Shown piece after piece: positions 16,725 to 26,282 of a stretch of 64,000 nt of DNA. The stretch is from Bacteroides sp. UBA7333 (GTDB lineage: Bacteria; Bacteroidota; Bacteroidia; Bacteroidales; Bacteroidaceae): assembly GCA_002471195.1 (NCBI GenBank), contig DKPN01000032.1, forward strand, positions 4,086 through 68,085. The letters run 5' to 3'. Position 1 is the stretch's first letter. Each line of letters begins with the position of its first letter. Below the pieces are notes generated by a model, which was not told the DNA's origin, did not search any database, and was given only the letters and a program-made list of their open reading frames with translations. Both the position numbers and the translations under genes were made by a program.

Positions 16725-18956
16725 ATGAAACACAAAATTTTGCCGGCAGTGTTGTTGCTATCCGGCTTACTTCATGCTTCCATGGCATCTTCTCAAGTGC
16801 AGTTGGTCAAAAACGAAAAGCCCACTTCGCGTATTGTGGTTTGTGGAGACGATGATGTCGATATGCGTGCTGCCTTGCTTTTGCAAGACTTTGTTGGACG
16901 TATTAGTGGAGCGAAAATACCTATCGTTCAAAATGCCAAAGTAAAGAAAAATGATGTCGCCATTGGCTATTGTGCCAATCCTTCACTGCAAAACAATGCA
17001 GCTATCACATCGCAATTAAGCGAAGATGGCTTTTATGCCTCTACCACAGATGGTGTGTTGCGCATCGTAAGTGGTGGCGATAAAGGTAGCATATATGGAG
17101 TAGTTAACATGCTCGAAAATCAATTAGGGGCAGCCTATTATGGCGACAATGAATATTCGCTTCCTACCTTGCCAACCCTACAATTGCCAGCCTACGAAGT
17201 CATTGATAACCCGGCTTTTCGCTATCGCCAAAGTCAGAATTATGCCATGCAAAACGATTCGATTTATAAATTGTGGTATCGTTTGGAAGAACCGAATGAA
17301 GTCTTTGCTAACGGTTATTGGGTACATACGTTCGATGCTTTATTGCCATCGGCTGTTTATGGCGAATCGCACCCCGAATATTACTCTTACTTTCGTGGCA
17401 AGCGTAACCCCGGCAAAGCCAGTCAGTGGTGTTTAACCAATCCCGAAGTATTCGAAATCGTTTCGCAACGCATTGACTCGATTTTCAAAGCCAATCCCGG
17501 AATGGATTTGATTTCGGTCAGTCAAAATGATGGGAACTACACCAATTGTCAATGCGATAGTTGCAAAGCTCTCGATGAATACGAAGGAGCATTATCGGGT
17601 AGTTTGATTCATTTTATGAATAAACTGGCATCCCGTTTTCCCGATAAAGAGTTTTCTACCTTGGCCTATTTATACACCATGAATCCACCCAAACATGTGA
17701 AGCCACTTCCCAATGTCAATATTATGCTTTGCGATATTGATTGCAAACGCGAAGTGGGTTTAACCGAAAATCCATCGGGGCAAGAGTTTGTAAGGGCTTT
17801 GGAGGGATGGTCTAAAATCTCTAACAACCTCTTCATTTGGGATTATGGCATAAACTTCGATAACTATGTAGCCCCATTTCCGAACTTGCATATTTTGCAA
17901 GATAACATTCAGTTATTCAAAGAGAACAATGCAACGATGCATTTTTCGCAAATTGCCGGTAGCAGGGGCGGCGATTTTGCCGAATTGCGCACCTATATGG
18001 TGTCAAAACTAATGTGGGATCCCTATCTCGATGCCGACTCATTGATGAATGGTTTTCTTACCGGTTATTACGGAGAAGCTGCACCCTATTTGTATCAATA
18101 CATTAAATTAATGGAGGGAGCTTTGATGGGTAGTGGTGTTGGTTTGTGGATTTACGACTCGCCGGTGACGCATAAAAACGGAATGCTGAAACCCGAATTA
18201 ATGCGTCGATACAATCAGTTGTTTGATCGAGCCGAAGCGGCCGTTGCCGATAATAGCACTCTTCTGAATCGCGTTCGTCGCACTCGATTGCCGTTACAAT
18301 ATTCCGAATTGGAGTTTTCGCGTACCGAGCAAGTGCGCGACTTAGAAAAAACCATCAGCCAACTTAATCTTTTTGAAGAAAGAGTGAAGCAATACAACGT
18401 TCCTACGTTGAATGAACGTAGCAATTCTCCGGTAGAGTATTGTCAACTTTATCGTCAACGCTATTTGCCAACCGATATTAAAAATAAAGCGTCGAATGCC
18501 GAAATTCGTTTTGTGAATCAACCGGGGCAAGGCTATCGAAAGATTGCTTCTACCGCACTAACCGATGGCTTATTTGGTGGATCATCGTTTGTTGAAAGTT
18601 GGGTTGGATGGGAAGGACAAGATGCTGAGTTTATTATCGATCTGGGCAAAGAAACAGCGATAAATTCTATCACTTCTGATTTTTTGCATCAGTTAGGACA
18701 ATGGATATTACTACCCACTAAAGTGACTTATGAAGTGTCAAACGATGATATAAGTTATACCCCGCTTTACACTAAAGAGTTGCCCGAAGATCGTTCGGCA
18801 CAGGTAAAGTTTGTGGATGTGAAATATCAAGGTGAGGCGCCTGTTAATGCACGCTATATCAAGGTGAAAGTGACCGGAACAAAAACTTGTCCGCATTGGC
18901 ATTATGGTGTAGGGCATCCTTGCTGGTTCTTTATCGACGAAGTTACAGTGCTGTGA
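16725..18956 (+). CDS. Secreted DUF4838 protein with C-terminal discoidin (F5/8 type C) domain
   Basis: 743 residues, signal peptide 1-24 (LLHASMASSQ). The N-terminal part (about 25-140) resembles the small alpha/beta domain that precedes the barrel in GH20/GH67 enzymes (SRIVVCGDDDVDMRAALLLQ, GSIYGVVNMLENQLG). The middle (about 145-560) is a DUF4838 TIM-barrel-like region with SVSQNDGNYTNCQCDSCKAL and LFIWDYGINFDNY. The C-terminal 140 residues (TALTDGLFGG to WFFIDEVTVL) look like a carbohydrate-binding F5/8 type C domain. A role on a glycan is an inference from architecture; no enzymatic activity can be assigned. It stands alone with its own promoter and terminator. Confidence 0.85.
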   Translation: MKHKILPAVLLLSGLLHASMASSQVQLVKNEKPTSRIVVCGDDDVDMRAALLLQDFVGRISGAKIPIVQNAKVKKNDVAIGYCANPSLQNNAAITSQLSEDGFYASTTDGVLRIVSGGDKGSIYGVVNMLENQLGAAYYGDNEYSLPTLPTLQLPAYEVIDNPAFRYRQSQNYAMQNDSIYKLWYRLEEPNEVFANGYWVHTFDALLPSAVYGESHPEYYSYFRGKRNPGKASQWCLTNPEVFEIVSQRIDSIFKANPGMDLISVSQNDGNYTNCQCDSCKALDEYEGALSGSLIHFMNKLASRFPDKEFSTLAYLYTMNPPKHVKPLPNVNIMLCDIDCKREVGLTENPSGQEFVRALEGWSKISNNLFIWDYGINFDNYVAPFPNLHILQDNIQLFKENNATMHFSQIAGSRGGDFAELRTYMVSKLMWDPYLDADSLMNGFLTGYYGEAAPYLYQYIKLMEGALMGSGVGLWIYDSPVTHKNGMLKPELMRRYNQLFDRAEAAVADNSTLLNRVRRTRLPLQYSELEFSRTEQVRDLEKTISQLNLFEERVKQYNVPTLNERSNSPVEYCQLYRQRYLPTDIKNKASNAEIRFVNQPGQGYRKIASTALTDGLFGGSSFVESWVGWEGQDAEFIIDLGKETAINSITSDFLHQLGQWILLPTKVTYEVSNDDISYTPLYTKELPEDRSAQVKFVDVKYQGEAPVNARYIKVKVTGTKTCPHWHYGVGHPCWFFIDEVTVL

Positions 18957-18962
18957 TAAAAT

Positions 18963-19027
18963 TTTCACTCCAATAAAAAAAGGCTATTGAAATCATTACG
19001 TTCAATAGCCTTTTTTATTGGGGTGAA
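18963..19027. terminator. Bidirectional terminator between convergent genes
   Basis: Long inverted repeat: TTCACTCCAATAAAAAAAGG and CTATTGAA on the left pair with TTCAATAG and CCTTTTTTATTGGGGTGAA on the right, 9-base loop, A- and T-rich flanks on both sides. It serves the DUF4838 gene and the M3 peptidase gene. Confidence 0.9.
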
Positions 19028-19047
19028 TTTAACCAATGGTTAATTTT

Positions 19048-21135
19048 CTATTTCATACCACGGTTTTTCAACATTGGCTCGATGTTAGGATCTGCACCGC
19101 GGAACTTTCTATAAAGCACCATCGGTTCGTCGCTACCACCTTTTTCAAGTACGTTGGTGCGGAATTTACTAGCTGTTTCTTGATCGAATATTCCATTTTC
19201 TTTGAAGGCTTGAAATGCATCATTATCGAGTACATTCGCCCACAAGTAGCTATAGTAGCCGGCTGCATAGCCACCTATAATATGGTTGAAGTAAGTGCTA
19301 CGATAGCGAGGTGGAATTTGAGAAATTAAGCCCAATTTGTTCATCGCATCATTTTCGAATGCCACTACATCCAGATTATCAGTATTGGTTAAGTTATGAA
19401 GATTCATATCTAGCAAGGCAGCAGCCAATAGTTCTGTTGTCATGAAACCTTGGTTGAAAGTACTTTGGTTTAAGATTTTTGCAATCAACGAATCGGGCAT
19501 CACTTCGCCTGTTTGGTAATGCTTTGCGTACATTTTCAATACTTCAGGTTCCATCGACCAATGTTCGTTAATTTGAGATGGAAGTTCAACGAAGTCGCGA
19601 GCTACTCCCGTACCTGCAAGTGTTGTGTATTGTGTGTTCGATAGCAATCCATGCAATCCATGGCCCAATTCGTGAAATAGTGTTTGAACCTCGTCGATGG
19701 TCAACAAAGATGGAGTATCACCTACCGGTTTCGTAAAGTTGCAAACATTGTATATGATGGGACGTACCTCACCGTTTTGTTTGCGGAAACTGCTCATCCA
19801 TGCACCGAAACGTTTGCCCGGACGAGGATGGAAATCGGTATAGAAAATACCGATATGCGAGCCATCAGCATCGGTAACTTCGAATACATCTACATCGGGA
19901 TGATACGTTTGAATTCCTTCGATAGGGTTGAAATTGATGCCATATAGCTTGTTGGCTACCATAAATGCACCATCACGAACACTTTTGATAGGGAAGTAGG
20001 GTTTAATCTCTTCTTCATCCAAGTTGTACTTTTCTTTGCGAAGTTTCTCTGTATAATACCACCAGTCCCAGCCTTCTAGCTTTTCGCCTTTGCCTTCTTT
20101 ATCCATCATTTTTTGAAGTTCGGCAGCCTCTTCTTTGGCTTTTGGCAAAGAGTAAGCCCAAAGATTATTTAAGAACTCCATTACTGTTTCAGAATTCTTA
20201 GCCATGTTATTGTCGAGCACAAAGTTTGCATAAGTATCATAGCCCATCAATTTTGCTCTTTCTAAGCGTAGCTTAATGGTTTGAGTTAAGATATCTTTGT
20301 TATCGTTTTTATCGCCATTATTACCACGATTGATGTAAGCCGTGAATATTTTTTCTCTTAAATCGCGATTGTCTGCATATTGCAAAGCTGGCAAACGACT
20401 GGCGTTACGAAGCGTAAACAGCCATGTACCAGGACGTCCAGCAGCCGTAGCCTCTTCGGCAGCACTTTGACGAAACCATTCGGGAAGACCACTCAACTCT
20501 GACTCATTTTCAATAAATAATTGAAACTCATTATCGGTGTTCAATAGGTTGTTGCTAAACGTAAGCCCTAAAGTTGATAACTCTTTGTTGATTTCGCGCA
20601 AACGTTCTTGTTGTTCATCTGTCAGATTAGCACCCGAACGTACGAAACTCTTGTAAGTTCTCTCTAAAAGTTGTTGTTGCTCAGTATTCAATCCTAGACT
20701 ATCTTTTTGTTGATATACCGCATTGATGCGATCGAACAAGGCTTTGTTCAACATGATATTGTCTGAATGTTCTGACATGACAGGTGCCATGGTCATTGAA
20801 AGTTCTGTGATATCATCGTTCGATTCTGCACCTACCAATCCGTAGAATACAGCAGAAACTCGATCTAATACCGGAGAGCTTTTCTCTAAAGCAACAATTG
20901 TATTTTCGAAAGTAGGTGCTTCCTGATTATTAACAATAGTAGCAATGAGGTCGTTTTGCTCTTGCATGCCTTTATCAAAGGCAGGTTTATAATGCTCCAT
21001 TTTGATTTCATCAAATGGAGGCGTACCAAACGGAGTATTGAACTCCGCAAAAAATGGATTGTCGGCCTTCGAGGCAGCACATGCACACATCATACAGCTT
21101 GCGGCTAAAATAAGAAATGAATTTTTAAAGTTCAT
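19048..21135 (-). CDS. M3-family zinc metallopeptidase (peptidyl-dipeptidase Dcp type), lipoprotein
   Basis: 695 residues. The zinc site is VQTLFHELGHGLHGLLS (HExxH) with the third ligand downstream in VARDFVELPSQINEHW; YKKSF- and EKLRKEKYNLDEEEIKPYF segments are typical of the helical M3 fold. Dcp enzymes remove C-terminal dipeptides from oligopeptides. Unlike the cytosolic E. coli enzyme it starts with a lipoprotein-type signal (SCMMCAC), common in Bacteroidota, so it should act on peptides in the periplasm. It lies 31 bases after the endonuclease gene and may be the last gene of that operon. Confidence 0.93.
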   Translation of the reverse strand: MNFKNSFLILAASCMMCACAASKADNPFFAEFNTPFGTPPFDEIKMEHYKPAFDKGMQEQNDLIATIVNNQEAPTFENTIVALEKSSPVLDRVSAVFYGLVGAESNDDITELSMTMAPVMSEHSDNIMLNKALFDRINAVYQQKDSLGLNTEQQQLLERTYKSFVRSGANLTDEQQERLREINKELSTLGLTFSNNLLNTDNEFQLFIENESELSGLPEWFRQSAAEEATAAGRPGTWLFTLRNASRLPALQYADNRDLREKIFTAYINRGNNGDKNDNKDILTQTIKLRLERAKLMGYDTYANFVLDNNMAKNSETVMEFLNNLWAYSLPKAKEEAAELQKMMDKEGKGEKLEGWDWWYYTEKLRKEKYNLDEEEIKPYFPIKSVRDGAFMVANKLYGINFNPIEGIQTYHPDVDVFEVTDADGSHIGIFYTDFHPRPGKRFGAWMSSFRKQNGEVRPIIYNVCNFTKPVGDTPSLLTIDEVQTLFHELGHGLHGLLSNTQYTTLAGTGVARDFVELPSQINEHWSMEPEVLKMYAKHYQTGEVMPDSLIAKILNQSTFNQGFMTTELLAAALLDMNLHNLTNTDNLDVVAFENDAMNKLGLISQIPPRYRSTYFNHIIGGYAAGYYSYLWANVLDNDAFQAFKENGIFDQETASKFRTNVLEKGGSDEPMVLYRKFRGADPNIEPMLKNRGMK

Positions 21136-21166
21136 ATATTAGTATAAAATTAATGTTGTCTGTTTT

Positions 21167-22261
21167 TTAGTTTTCGATCGTAGCATAGCACCATATGGGA
21201 TAATGGTCAGAGTCTTTGATGGATCGATCGACTGTGCAATTGTAGGTTTTTATGTTTTTACTCGTCAAAATATGATCAATTCTGAAGTAAAAGCGATTTT
21301 GATTATACGAAATTCCTAGTCCGCGTCCCGATTCGATAAAGGCATCATTCAGTTGGTCTGAAATTGTCCAATGTGAATATGAAAGCGGGGTGTCATTGAA
21401 GTCGCCACATACAATGATGTTTTTGTAAGGCGAATGAGCAATGATATGAGCAATGCTATCGGCTTGAATCGATCGTATGGCCGATGCTTCTGCCAGCTTT
21501 CCTATCAGATGCGTAGCTCCCGATTTCACTTTGTTTGCATCGGGATCTTTTATCATCTGTCCCAACGTAGCTTTATCTTCTTTTGTTAACTTATTCGACT
21601 CTAAATGGTTGTTGATCAGGAGAACGGTGTCGTTATTGATCTTTATTTCATGCACCATCGAACCATTGTATTTGCTTTGATATCCCACTCTTCGGGTAGA
21701 GAGTATCGGATATTTAGAGTAGGTAGCTATCCGATTGCCTTTATTGTTTTTTCCTATATGCTGCGTTCTTTTATAAGGATATGCTTTCAGTGCCTTGTTT
21801 ATGTCGCTTTGCGAAAGATGCTCCGTATTATTAGATTCGGCATATTCTTGAACACAAACAATATCTGCATTACTTTCTGAGATGTAATCGAGAATGGCAT
21901 TTTTCCCGTTTATCTTTTTCAGACCATTAAACCCCATTACATTGTACGATAAAATCTTAATGTTATCATTCGGAATGTCACGAGTGGTATAATTTATCGG
22001 CATATACATTCTGATTTGTGGAAAACATATAATTAGTATGACCAACGGAAATAGGGCATACTTATAATGCACAAACATCCAAAAAACGAGGAAACCGATG
22101 TTGATGAACAGGAAGATAGGAAAAGCCAATCCCATACTCGAAAGCAGATGGTGCTCGGTGGGGTTGGCATAAGGGCTATAAGCTGTAGTGAGCAATAAAC
22201 ATGCAAATACAGCATTCACTATCAGTAAAATAAATGTGATGAGTCGCCCTAAATGTTTCAT
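21167..22261 (-). CDS. Membrane-anchored endonuclease/exonuclease/phosphatase family protein
   Basis: 364 residues. Three N-terminal membrane segments (about 5-27, 40-62, 66-85), then an EEP catalytic domain with all usual motifs: KILSYNVMGFNG, ADIVCVQEYAES, LINNHLESN, IIVCGDFNDTPLSYSH and KDSDHYPIW. These provide metal-binding and His/Asp catalytic residues. Family members cleave phosphodiesters in nucleic acids, lipids or inositol phosphates; the substrate is unknown, but the topology places the domain in the periplasm or at the membrane face. It starts 3 bases after the second rhomboid gene, so it is co-transcribed with the two rhomboids. Confidence 0.9.
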   Translation of the reverse strand: MKHLGRLITFILLIVNAVFACLLLTTAYSPYANPTEHHLLSSMGLAFPIFLFINIGFLVFWMFVHYKYALFPLVILIICFPQIRMYMPINYTTRDIPNDNIKILSYNVMGFNGLKKINGKNAILDYISESNADIVCVQEYAESNNTEHLSQSDINKALKAYPYKRTQHIGKNNKGNRIATYSKYPILSTRRVGYQSKYNGSMVHEIKINNDTVLLINNHLESNKLTKEDKATLGQMIKDPDANKVKSGATHLIGKLAEASAIRSIQADSIAHIIAHSPYKNIIVCGDFNDTPLSYSHWTISDQLNDAFIESGRGLGISYNQNRFYFRIDHILTSKNIKTYNCTVDRSIKDSDHYPIWCYATIEN

Positions 22262-22264
22262 ATG

Positions 22265-23161
22265 CTATTTTTTACTTGCGTCGAATAAACTCTTTTTTTC
22301 ATCATTGGTTAAACTGCCATAACCCGATTTTTTTAACTTGTCGAGAATACGATCAATCTCCTCCGATTGTACTTTTTTCTTTGCATTGTAATCGTAATCC
22401 TTTTGGCGATCGTTGCCATAATGTACCTTCATCTTTGGCTTACGTTTATAGGTTCGCTTATCGAATATCGAAGCAATTGCATCTATCAATTTATTAATCC
22501 ATTTGGTGATGTCGGTACCCTTTTTAAGGCTTGCTGCAAACCATAATCCCGCCAATGCGCCGCCTATATGAGCTATATGTCCACCTGCGTTATTTGAGGT
22601 AAGAAACAATATATCGGTCAGTACTACGATCAATGCCAAGTATTTTAATCTTATATTTCCAAACAACAATAATCTTACCTGATAGTTGGGCTCACGATAT
22701 GCTGTAGCTACCACGATAGCAAGTACCGATGCCGATGCTCCCACCATTGACGATGCATAAAGCATGGGTTCGAAATAGGGAAATATGTTGAAAGCAATCA
22801 TATACAAGATACCTCCACAAAAGCCTCCCAATAGATATAATCCTCTTAAATGTTTTGCCGAAAATACATATAAAAACAACTGGCCGAACCAGAAGAGCCA
22901 AAGCATGTTAAATAAAATATGCAAGATGTCGGCATGCATAAACATATATGTAATAAGCGACCATGGTTGCAATAAGAAACGTTCTACCGAAGCCGGCAAT
23001 GCTAATAGGCCGAAGATGTCGGCTGCACTGCGGTTGAATAGCTGTAATATGATTGATATGAGATTGACAACAATGAATACGGCGATATTAGTAAATATCA
23101 ATTGTATTACGATGTTGCCTTTTTTGAATTTATCTTTTAAATCAGTTATAATTTGTGCCAT
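22265..23161 (-). CDS. Rhomboid intramembrane serine protease with C-terminal cytosolic tail
   Basis: 298 residues, six or more membrane segments. Rhomboid landmarks: HADILHILFNMLWLFWFG (His/Asn of TM2), the nucleophile Ser in MVGASASVLAIV (TM4) and the base His in GGHIAHIGGALAGLW (TM6). After the membrane core a charged tail of ~75 residues (about 220-298) ends in EIDRILDKLKKSGYGSLTND, a conserved C-terminal module of Bacteroidota rhomboids. Its first codons overlap the end of the upstream rhomboid gene by 20 bases, so translation is probably coupled. The substrate is unknown. Confidence 0.93.
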   Translation of the reverse strand: MAQIITDLKDKFKKGNIVIQLIFTNIAVFIVVNLISIILQLFNRSAADIFGLLALPASVERFLLQPWSLITYMFMHADILHILFNMLWLFWFGQLFLYVFSAKHLRGLYLLGGFCGGILYMIAFNIFPYFEPMLYASSMVGASASVLAIVVATAYREPNYQVRLLLFGNIRLKYLALIVVLTDILFLTSNNAGGHIAHIGGALAGLWFAASLKKGTDITKWINKLIDAIASIFDKRTYKRKPKMKVHYGNDRQKDYDYNAKKKVQSEEIDRILDKLKKSGYGSLTNDEKKSLFDASKK

Positions 23162-23825
23162 TTAAATTGCCTTTTTTCTTCCAATACATAATCAAAATGA
23201 ATCCGAAAATCATACCTCCTAAATGTGCAAAATGGGCCACATTGTCATTCGGGTTGTTCGAAAATCCGGAGTATAACTCTAATAACGCATAACCTATTAC
23301 AAAATATTTGGCTTTGATAGGAAATGGGAATGGGAATATAAATAAAGGTGCGTTTGGAAATAACATACCGAATCCTAGAAGAATGGCGTATACTGCTCCC
23401 GATGCCCCCACCGTATTCATCATATTAAGATATTCGGCCATTGGAATAGCACCGAACGATGTTTTTACTTGATCGTAATGTGACAAAACCGTCTGGTATT
23501 CGATAAATTGTACCCCTTCTTGTATTAAACCGGCACCAATACCACACGCCACATAGTAAAATAAAAATCGTCGCGGTCCCCATACCGTTTCGAGTGTTCT
23601 ACCAAACATCCATACGGCAAACATATTGAAAAATAGATGTCCCCACCCACCATGCATAAACATGTAGGTGATAAGTTGTGCAGGATTAAAATCGCTTGCT
23701 AAGAAAAAATGAAGTCCTAGATACTTTGTTAAGTCTATTCCATACGACTTCGCTACTATAGTTCCTAAGAATAACAGCACATTAATGATGATAATATTCT
23801 TAGTAACTTTTGGCATTTGCATCAT
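23142..23825 (-). CDS. Rhomboid intramembrane serine protease
   Basis: 227 residues. Core rhomboid motifs are LITYMFMHGGWGHLFFNMFA (TM2), VGASGAVYAILLGFG with the nucleophile Ser (TM4) and NVAHFAHLGGMIFGF with the catalytic His (TM6). It lacks the cytosolic tail of its neighbour. It is the first gene of the rhomboid-rhomboid-endonuclease operon; a TAATTTTG -7-like box lies at 23858-23865 on the minus strand. Two Met codons begin the frame (23825 and 23822); either could be used. Confidence 0.94.
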   Translation of the reverse strand: MMQMPKVTKNIIIINVLLFLGTIVAKSYGIDLTKYLGLHFFLASDFNPAQLITYMFMHGGWGHLFFNMFAVWMFGRTLETVWGPRRFLFYYVACGIGAGLIQEGVQFIEYQTVLSHYDQVKTSFGAIPMAEYLNMMNTVGASGAVYAILLGFGMLFPNAPLFIFPFPFPIKAKYFVIGYALLELYSGFSNNPNDNVAHFAHLGGMIFGFILIMYWKKKGNLNGTNYN

Positions 23826-23946
23826 ATCGTTATTGTAAAATTGTCAATTAATGAATGCAAAATTAAGAATTTAATCGGTTTTAGAATAAAAAACGCTATA
23901 GATTACTTCTTTTTCAACAAATTGCAATGTTTTTTTTTAGTTTTTA

Positions 23947-23977
23947 TTTGAAATATTATTTCGATAATCTATATTTG
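23947..23977 (+). promoter_or_regulatory. Consensus Bacteroidota sigma-70 promoter of the HU gene
   Basis: TTTG (23947-23950), exactly 19 bases, then TATATTTG (23970-23977): a perfect match to TTTG-N19-TANNTTTG. The leader would be about 50 bases, AT-rich. Confidence 0.85.
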
Positions 23978-24033
23978 TGAGAAATAATTATCTATCTCAT
24001 TTCTAAACAAATAATTTTTTAAATTAAAACACT

Positions 24034-24306
24034 ATGAATAAGGCTGAACTTATTAATGCTATTGCAGCAGAATCTGGTTTAAGCAAAACAGATTCTAAAA
24101 AAGCTCTTGAGGCTTTTGTATCTTGCGTATCTAACGCTTTAAAGGATGGCGACAAAGTTGCTCTGGTTGGTTTTGGAACTTTTCAAGTAAGCGAACGTGC
24201 CGAAAGAACGGGTATTAATCCATCTACTAAACAAACAATCACTATTCCTGCAAAAAAAGTGGCTAAGTTCAAAGCCGGTGCAGAGCTTTCTGCTGCTGTT
24301 GAATAA
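24034..24306 (+). CDS. HU-family DNA-binding protein
   Basis: 90-residue nucleoid protein that binds and bends DNA as a dimer. Family features: MNKAELINAIAAESGLSK, LVGFGTFQVSERAERTGINP covering the start of the beta-arm, then the DNA-intercalating arm ITIPAKKVAKFKAG. The size is standard. Its perfect promoter and its own terminator suggest a strongly expressed monocistronic gene. Several HU/IHF-type paralogues are usual in Bacteroidales; only this one is in the window. Confidence 0.96.
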   Translation: MNKAELINAIAAESGLSKTDSKKALEAFVSCVSNALKDGDKVALVGFGTFQVSERAERTGINPSTKQTITIPAKKVAKFKAGAELSAAVE

Positions 24307-24339
24307 TACGCATCTACTTAAAAACAAAGAAAATACACG

Positions 24340-24368
24340 AGGAGACGTTTATACGTCTCCTTTTTTTG
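24340..24368 (+). terminator. Terminator after the HU gene
   Basis: AGGAGACGT / ACGTCTCCT stem with a TTAT loop followed by TTTTTTT. The argS -7 box overlaps its 3' edge. Confidence 0.85.
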
Positions 24369-24376
24369 TATCTTTG
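24369..24376 (+). promoter_or_regulatory. -7 box of the argS promoter; decides its start
   Basis: TATCTTTG lies directly after the HU terminator, 23 bases before the ATG at 24400. No clear -33 TTTG. The compact terminator-promoter junction leaves a very short argS leader. Confidence 0.5.
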
Positions 24377-24399
24377 CAAACTCGAAATAAGATTTGGAT

Positions 24400-26193
24400 A
24401 TGAATATAGAAAATAAACTAGTTGAGTCGGTAATTGCCGGATTGCAAGCTCTTTACGGACAAGACGTTCCTGCAACACAAGTGCAGTTGCAGAAGACAAA
24501 AAAAGAATTTGAAGGACATCTTACATTGGTAGTGTTTCCTTTCTTGCGTATGTCTAAGAAAGGACCTGAGCAAACTGCCGAAGAGATTGGCGCATATTTG
24601 GTGGCTAATGAGCCGGCAATTGTTGGTTATAATGTTATTAAAGGCTTTCTGAATTTGACGATAGCTTCGGCTGCTTGGATTCAATTGCTTAACCATATTA
24701 ATGCCGATCAACAATACGGTATTGTTGATGCCGATGACAACTCTCCTTTGGTTATGATTGAGTATTCATCGCCCAATACCAATAAACCACTTCACTTGGG
24801 CCATGTGCGCAACAATCTTTTGGGTAATGCGTTGGCTAACATCGTAAAAGCCAATGGTAATAAGGTGGTAAAAACAAATATTGTAAACGACCGCGGTATC
24901 CATATCTGCAAGTCAATGTTGGCTTGGAAATTATATGGAAATGGCGAAACACCACAATCATCGGGCAAGAAAGGCGACCACTTGGTAGGCGACTATTATG
25001 TAGCTTTTGATAAACATTACAAAGCCGAATTGGCTGAGTTGATGGAAAAAGGCATGACAAAAGAAGAGGCCGAAGCTGCATCAACATTGATGGCTCAAGC
25101 GCGCGAAATGCTTTTGAAATGGGAACAAGGCGATCTTGAAGTACGTGCCTTGTGGGAAATGATGAACGGATGGGTATACGAAGGGTTTGATAAAACCTAC
25201 CAAAAAATGGGAGTTAGCTTCGATAAGATCTATTACGAATCGGATACTTACACGGTAGGTCGTGATAAAGTATTGGAAGGCTTGGATAAAGGTATTTGTT
25301 ATAAAAAAGAAGATGGCTCTGTGTGGGCTGATCTTACTGCCGAAGGCTTAGATCACAAACTACTGCTTCGTGGCGATGGAACATCGGTTTATATGACACA
25401 AGATATCGGTACTGCAAAACTTCGTTTCGACGATTATGCTATCGATAAAATGATATATGTAGTAGGTAATGAGCAAAACTACCACTTTCAAGTATTGTCT
25501 ATCCTTTTAGATAAATTAGGTTTCTCATGGGGTAAAGATTTGGTACACTTCTCTTACGGTATGGTAGAGTTGCCCGAAGGCAAAATGAAATCGCGCGAAG
25601 GAACCGTGGTGGATGCCGACGATTTGATGGAAGAGATGATCTCGACTGCTAAAGAAACATCACAAGAGTTGGGTAAACTCGATGGTTTAACGCAAGAAGA
25701 GGCCGATAATATTGCTCGTATCGTAGGTTTGGGTGCTTTGAAGTATTTCATATTAAAGGTAGATGCTCGCAAAAACATGACTTTCAACCCTAAAGAATCT
25801 ATCGATTTTAACGGTAACACCGGTCCGTTTATTCAATATACTTACGCACGTATCCAGTCGGTATTGCGCAAAGCTGCCGATAGTGGTATCGCAATTCCTG
25901 CACAACTGCCAACAGATATTACATTGAGCGAAAAAGAAGAAGGCTTAATTCAAATGGTAGCCGATTTTGCCGAAGTGGTAAAACAAGCTGGAACCGATTA
26001 TAGCCCATCTATTATTGCTAACTATATTTATGACTTGGTAAAAGAGTACAACCAATTTTATCATGATTTTAACATCTTGCGCGAAGAAAATGAAGGCTTG
26101 AAACAATTCCGCCTTGCACTATCTGAAAACGTTGCTAAAGTAATTCGTTTGGGTATGTCATTACTGGGTATGGAGGTTCCAAATCGTATGTAA
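24400..26193 (+). CDS. argS: Arginyl-tRNA synthetase
   Basis: 597-residue class I synthetase charging tRNA-Arg. N-terminal Add-1 domain (about 1-110) for D-loop recognition, catalytic core with the HIGH-like motif NKPLHLGHVRNN, the KMSKS-like GKMKSREGTVV, and the C-terminal all-helical DALR anticodon domain (about 470-597; FIQYTYARIQSVLRKA at its start). The frame is open from a TTG at 24394, but the ATG at 24400 is the natural start. All motifs are intact. Confidence 0.97.
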   Translation: MNIENKLVESVIAGLQALYGQDVPATQVQLQKTKKEFEGHLTLVVFPFLRMSKKGPEQTAEEIGAYLVANEPAIVGYNVIKGFLNLTIASAAWIQLLNHINADQQYGIVDADDNSPLVMIEYSSPNTNKPLHLGHVRNNLLGNALANIVKANGNKVVKTNIVNDRGIHICKSMLAWKLYGNGETPQSSGKKGDHLVGDYYVAFDKHYKAELAELMEKGMTKEEAEAASTLMAQAREMLLKWEQGDLEVRALWEMMNGWVYEGFDKTYQKMGVSFDKIYYESDTYTVGRDKVLEGLDKGICYKKEDGSVWADLTAEGLDHKLLLRGDGTSVYMTQDIGTAKLRFDDYAIDKMIYVVGNEQNYHFQVLSILLDKLGFSWGKDLVHFSYGMVELPEGKMKSREGTVVDADDLMEEMISTAKETSQELGKLDGLTQEEADNIARIVGLGALKYFILKVDARKNMTFNPKESIDFNGNTGPFIQYTYARIQSVLRKAADSGIAIPAQLPTDITLSEKEEGLIQMVADFAEVVKQAGTDYSPSIIANYIYDLVKEYNQFYHDFNILREENEGLKQFRLALSENVAKVIRLGMSLLGMEVPNRM

Positions 26194-26216
26194 TTGTAAC
26201 TATCTATATAAGATAT

Positions 26217-26264
26217 AAAACATAAGGCTTCCCTCTCGAAAGAAAGGGAAGCCTTATGTTTTTG
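26217..26264. terminator. Bidirectional terminator between argS and topA
   Basis: Perfect 15-bp inverted repeat ACATAAGGCTTCCCT / AGGGAAGCCTTATGT (26220-26234, 26245-26259) with flanking A and T tracts. Confidence 0.9.
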
Positions 26265-26282
26265 TATTATCTCAATCGATAA

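Noticed and set aside
16725..18956. Beta-hexosaminidase (GH20) call
   Set aside because: The DUF4838 region lacks the GH20 His/Asp-Glu catalytic pair that I could identify; only the N-terminal fold resembles GH20/GH67.
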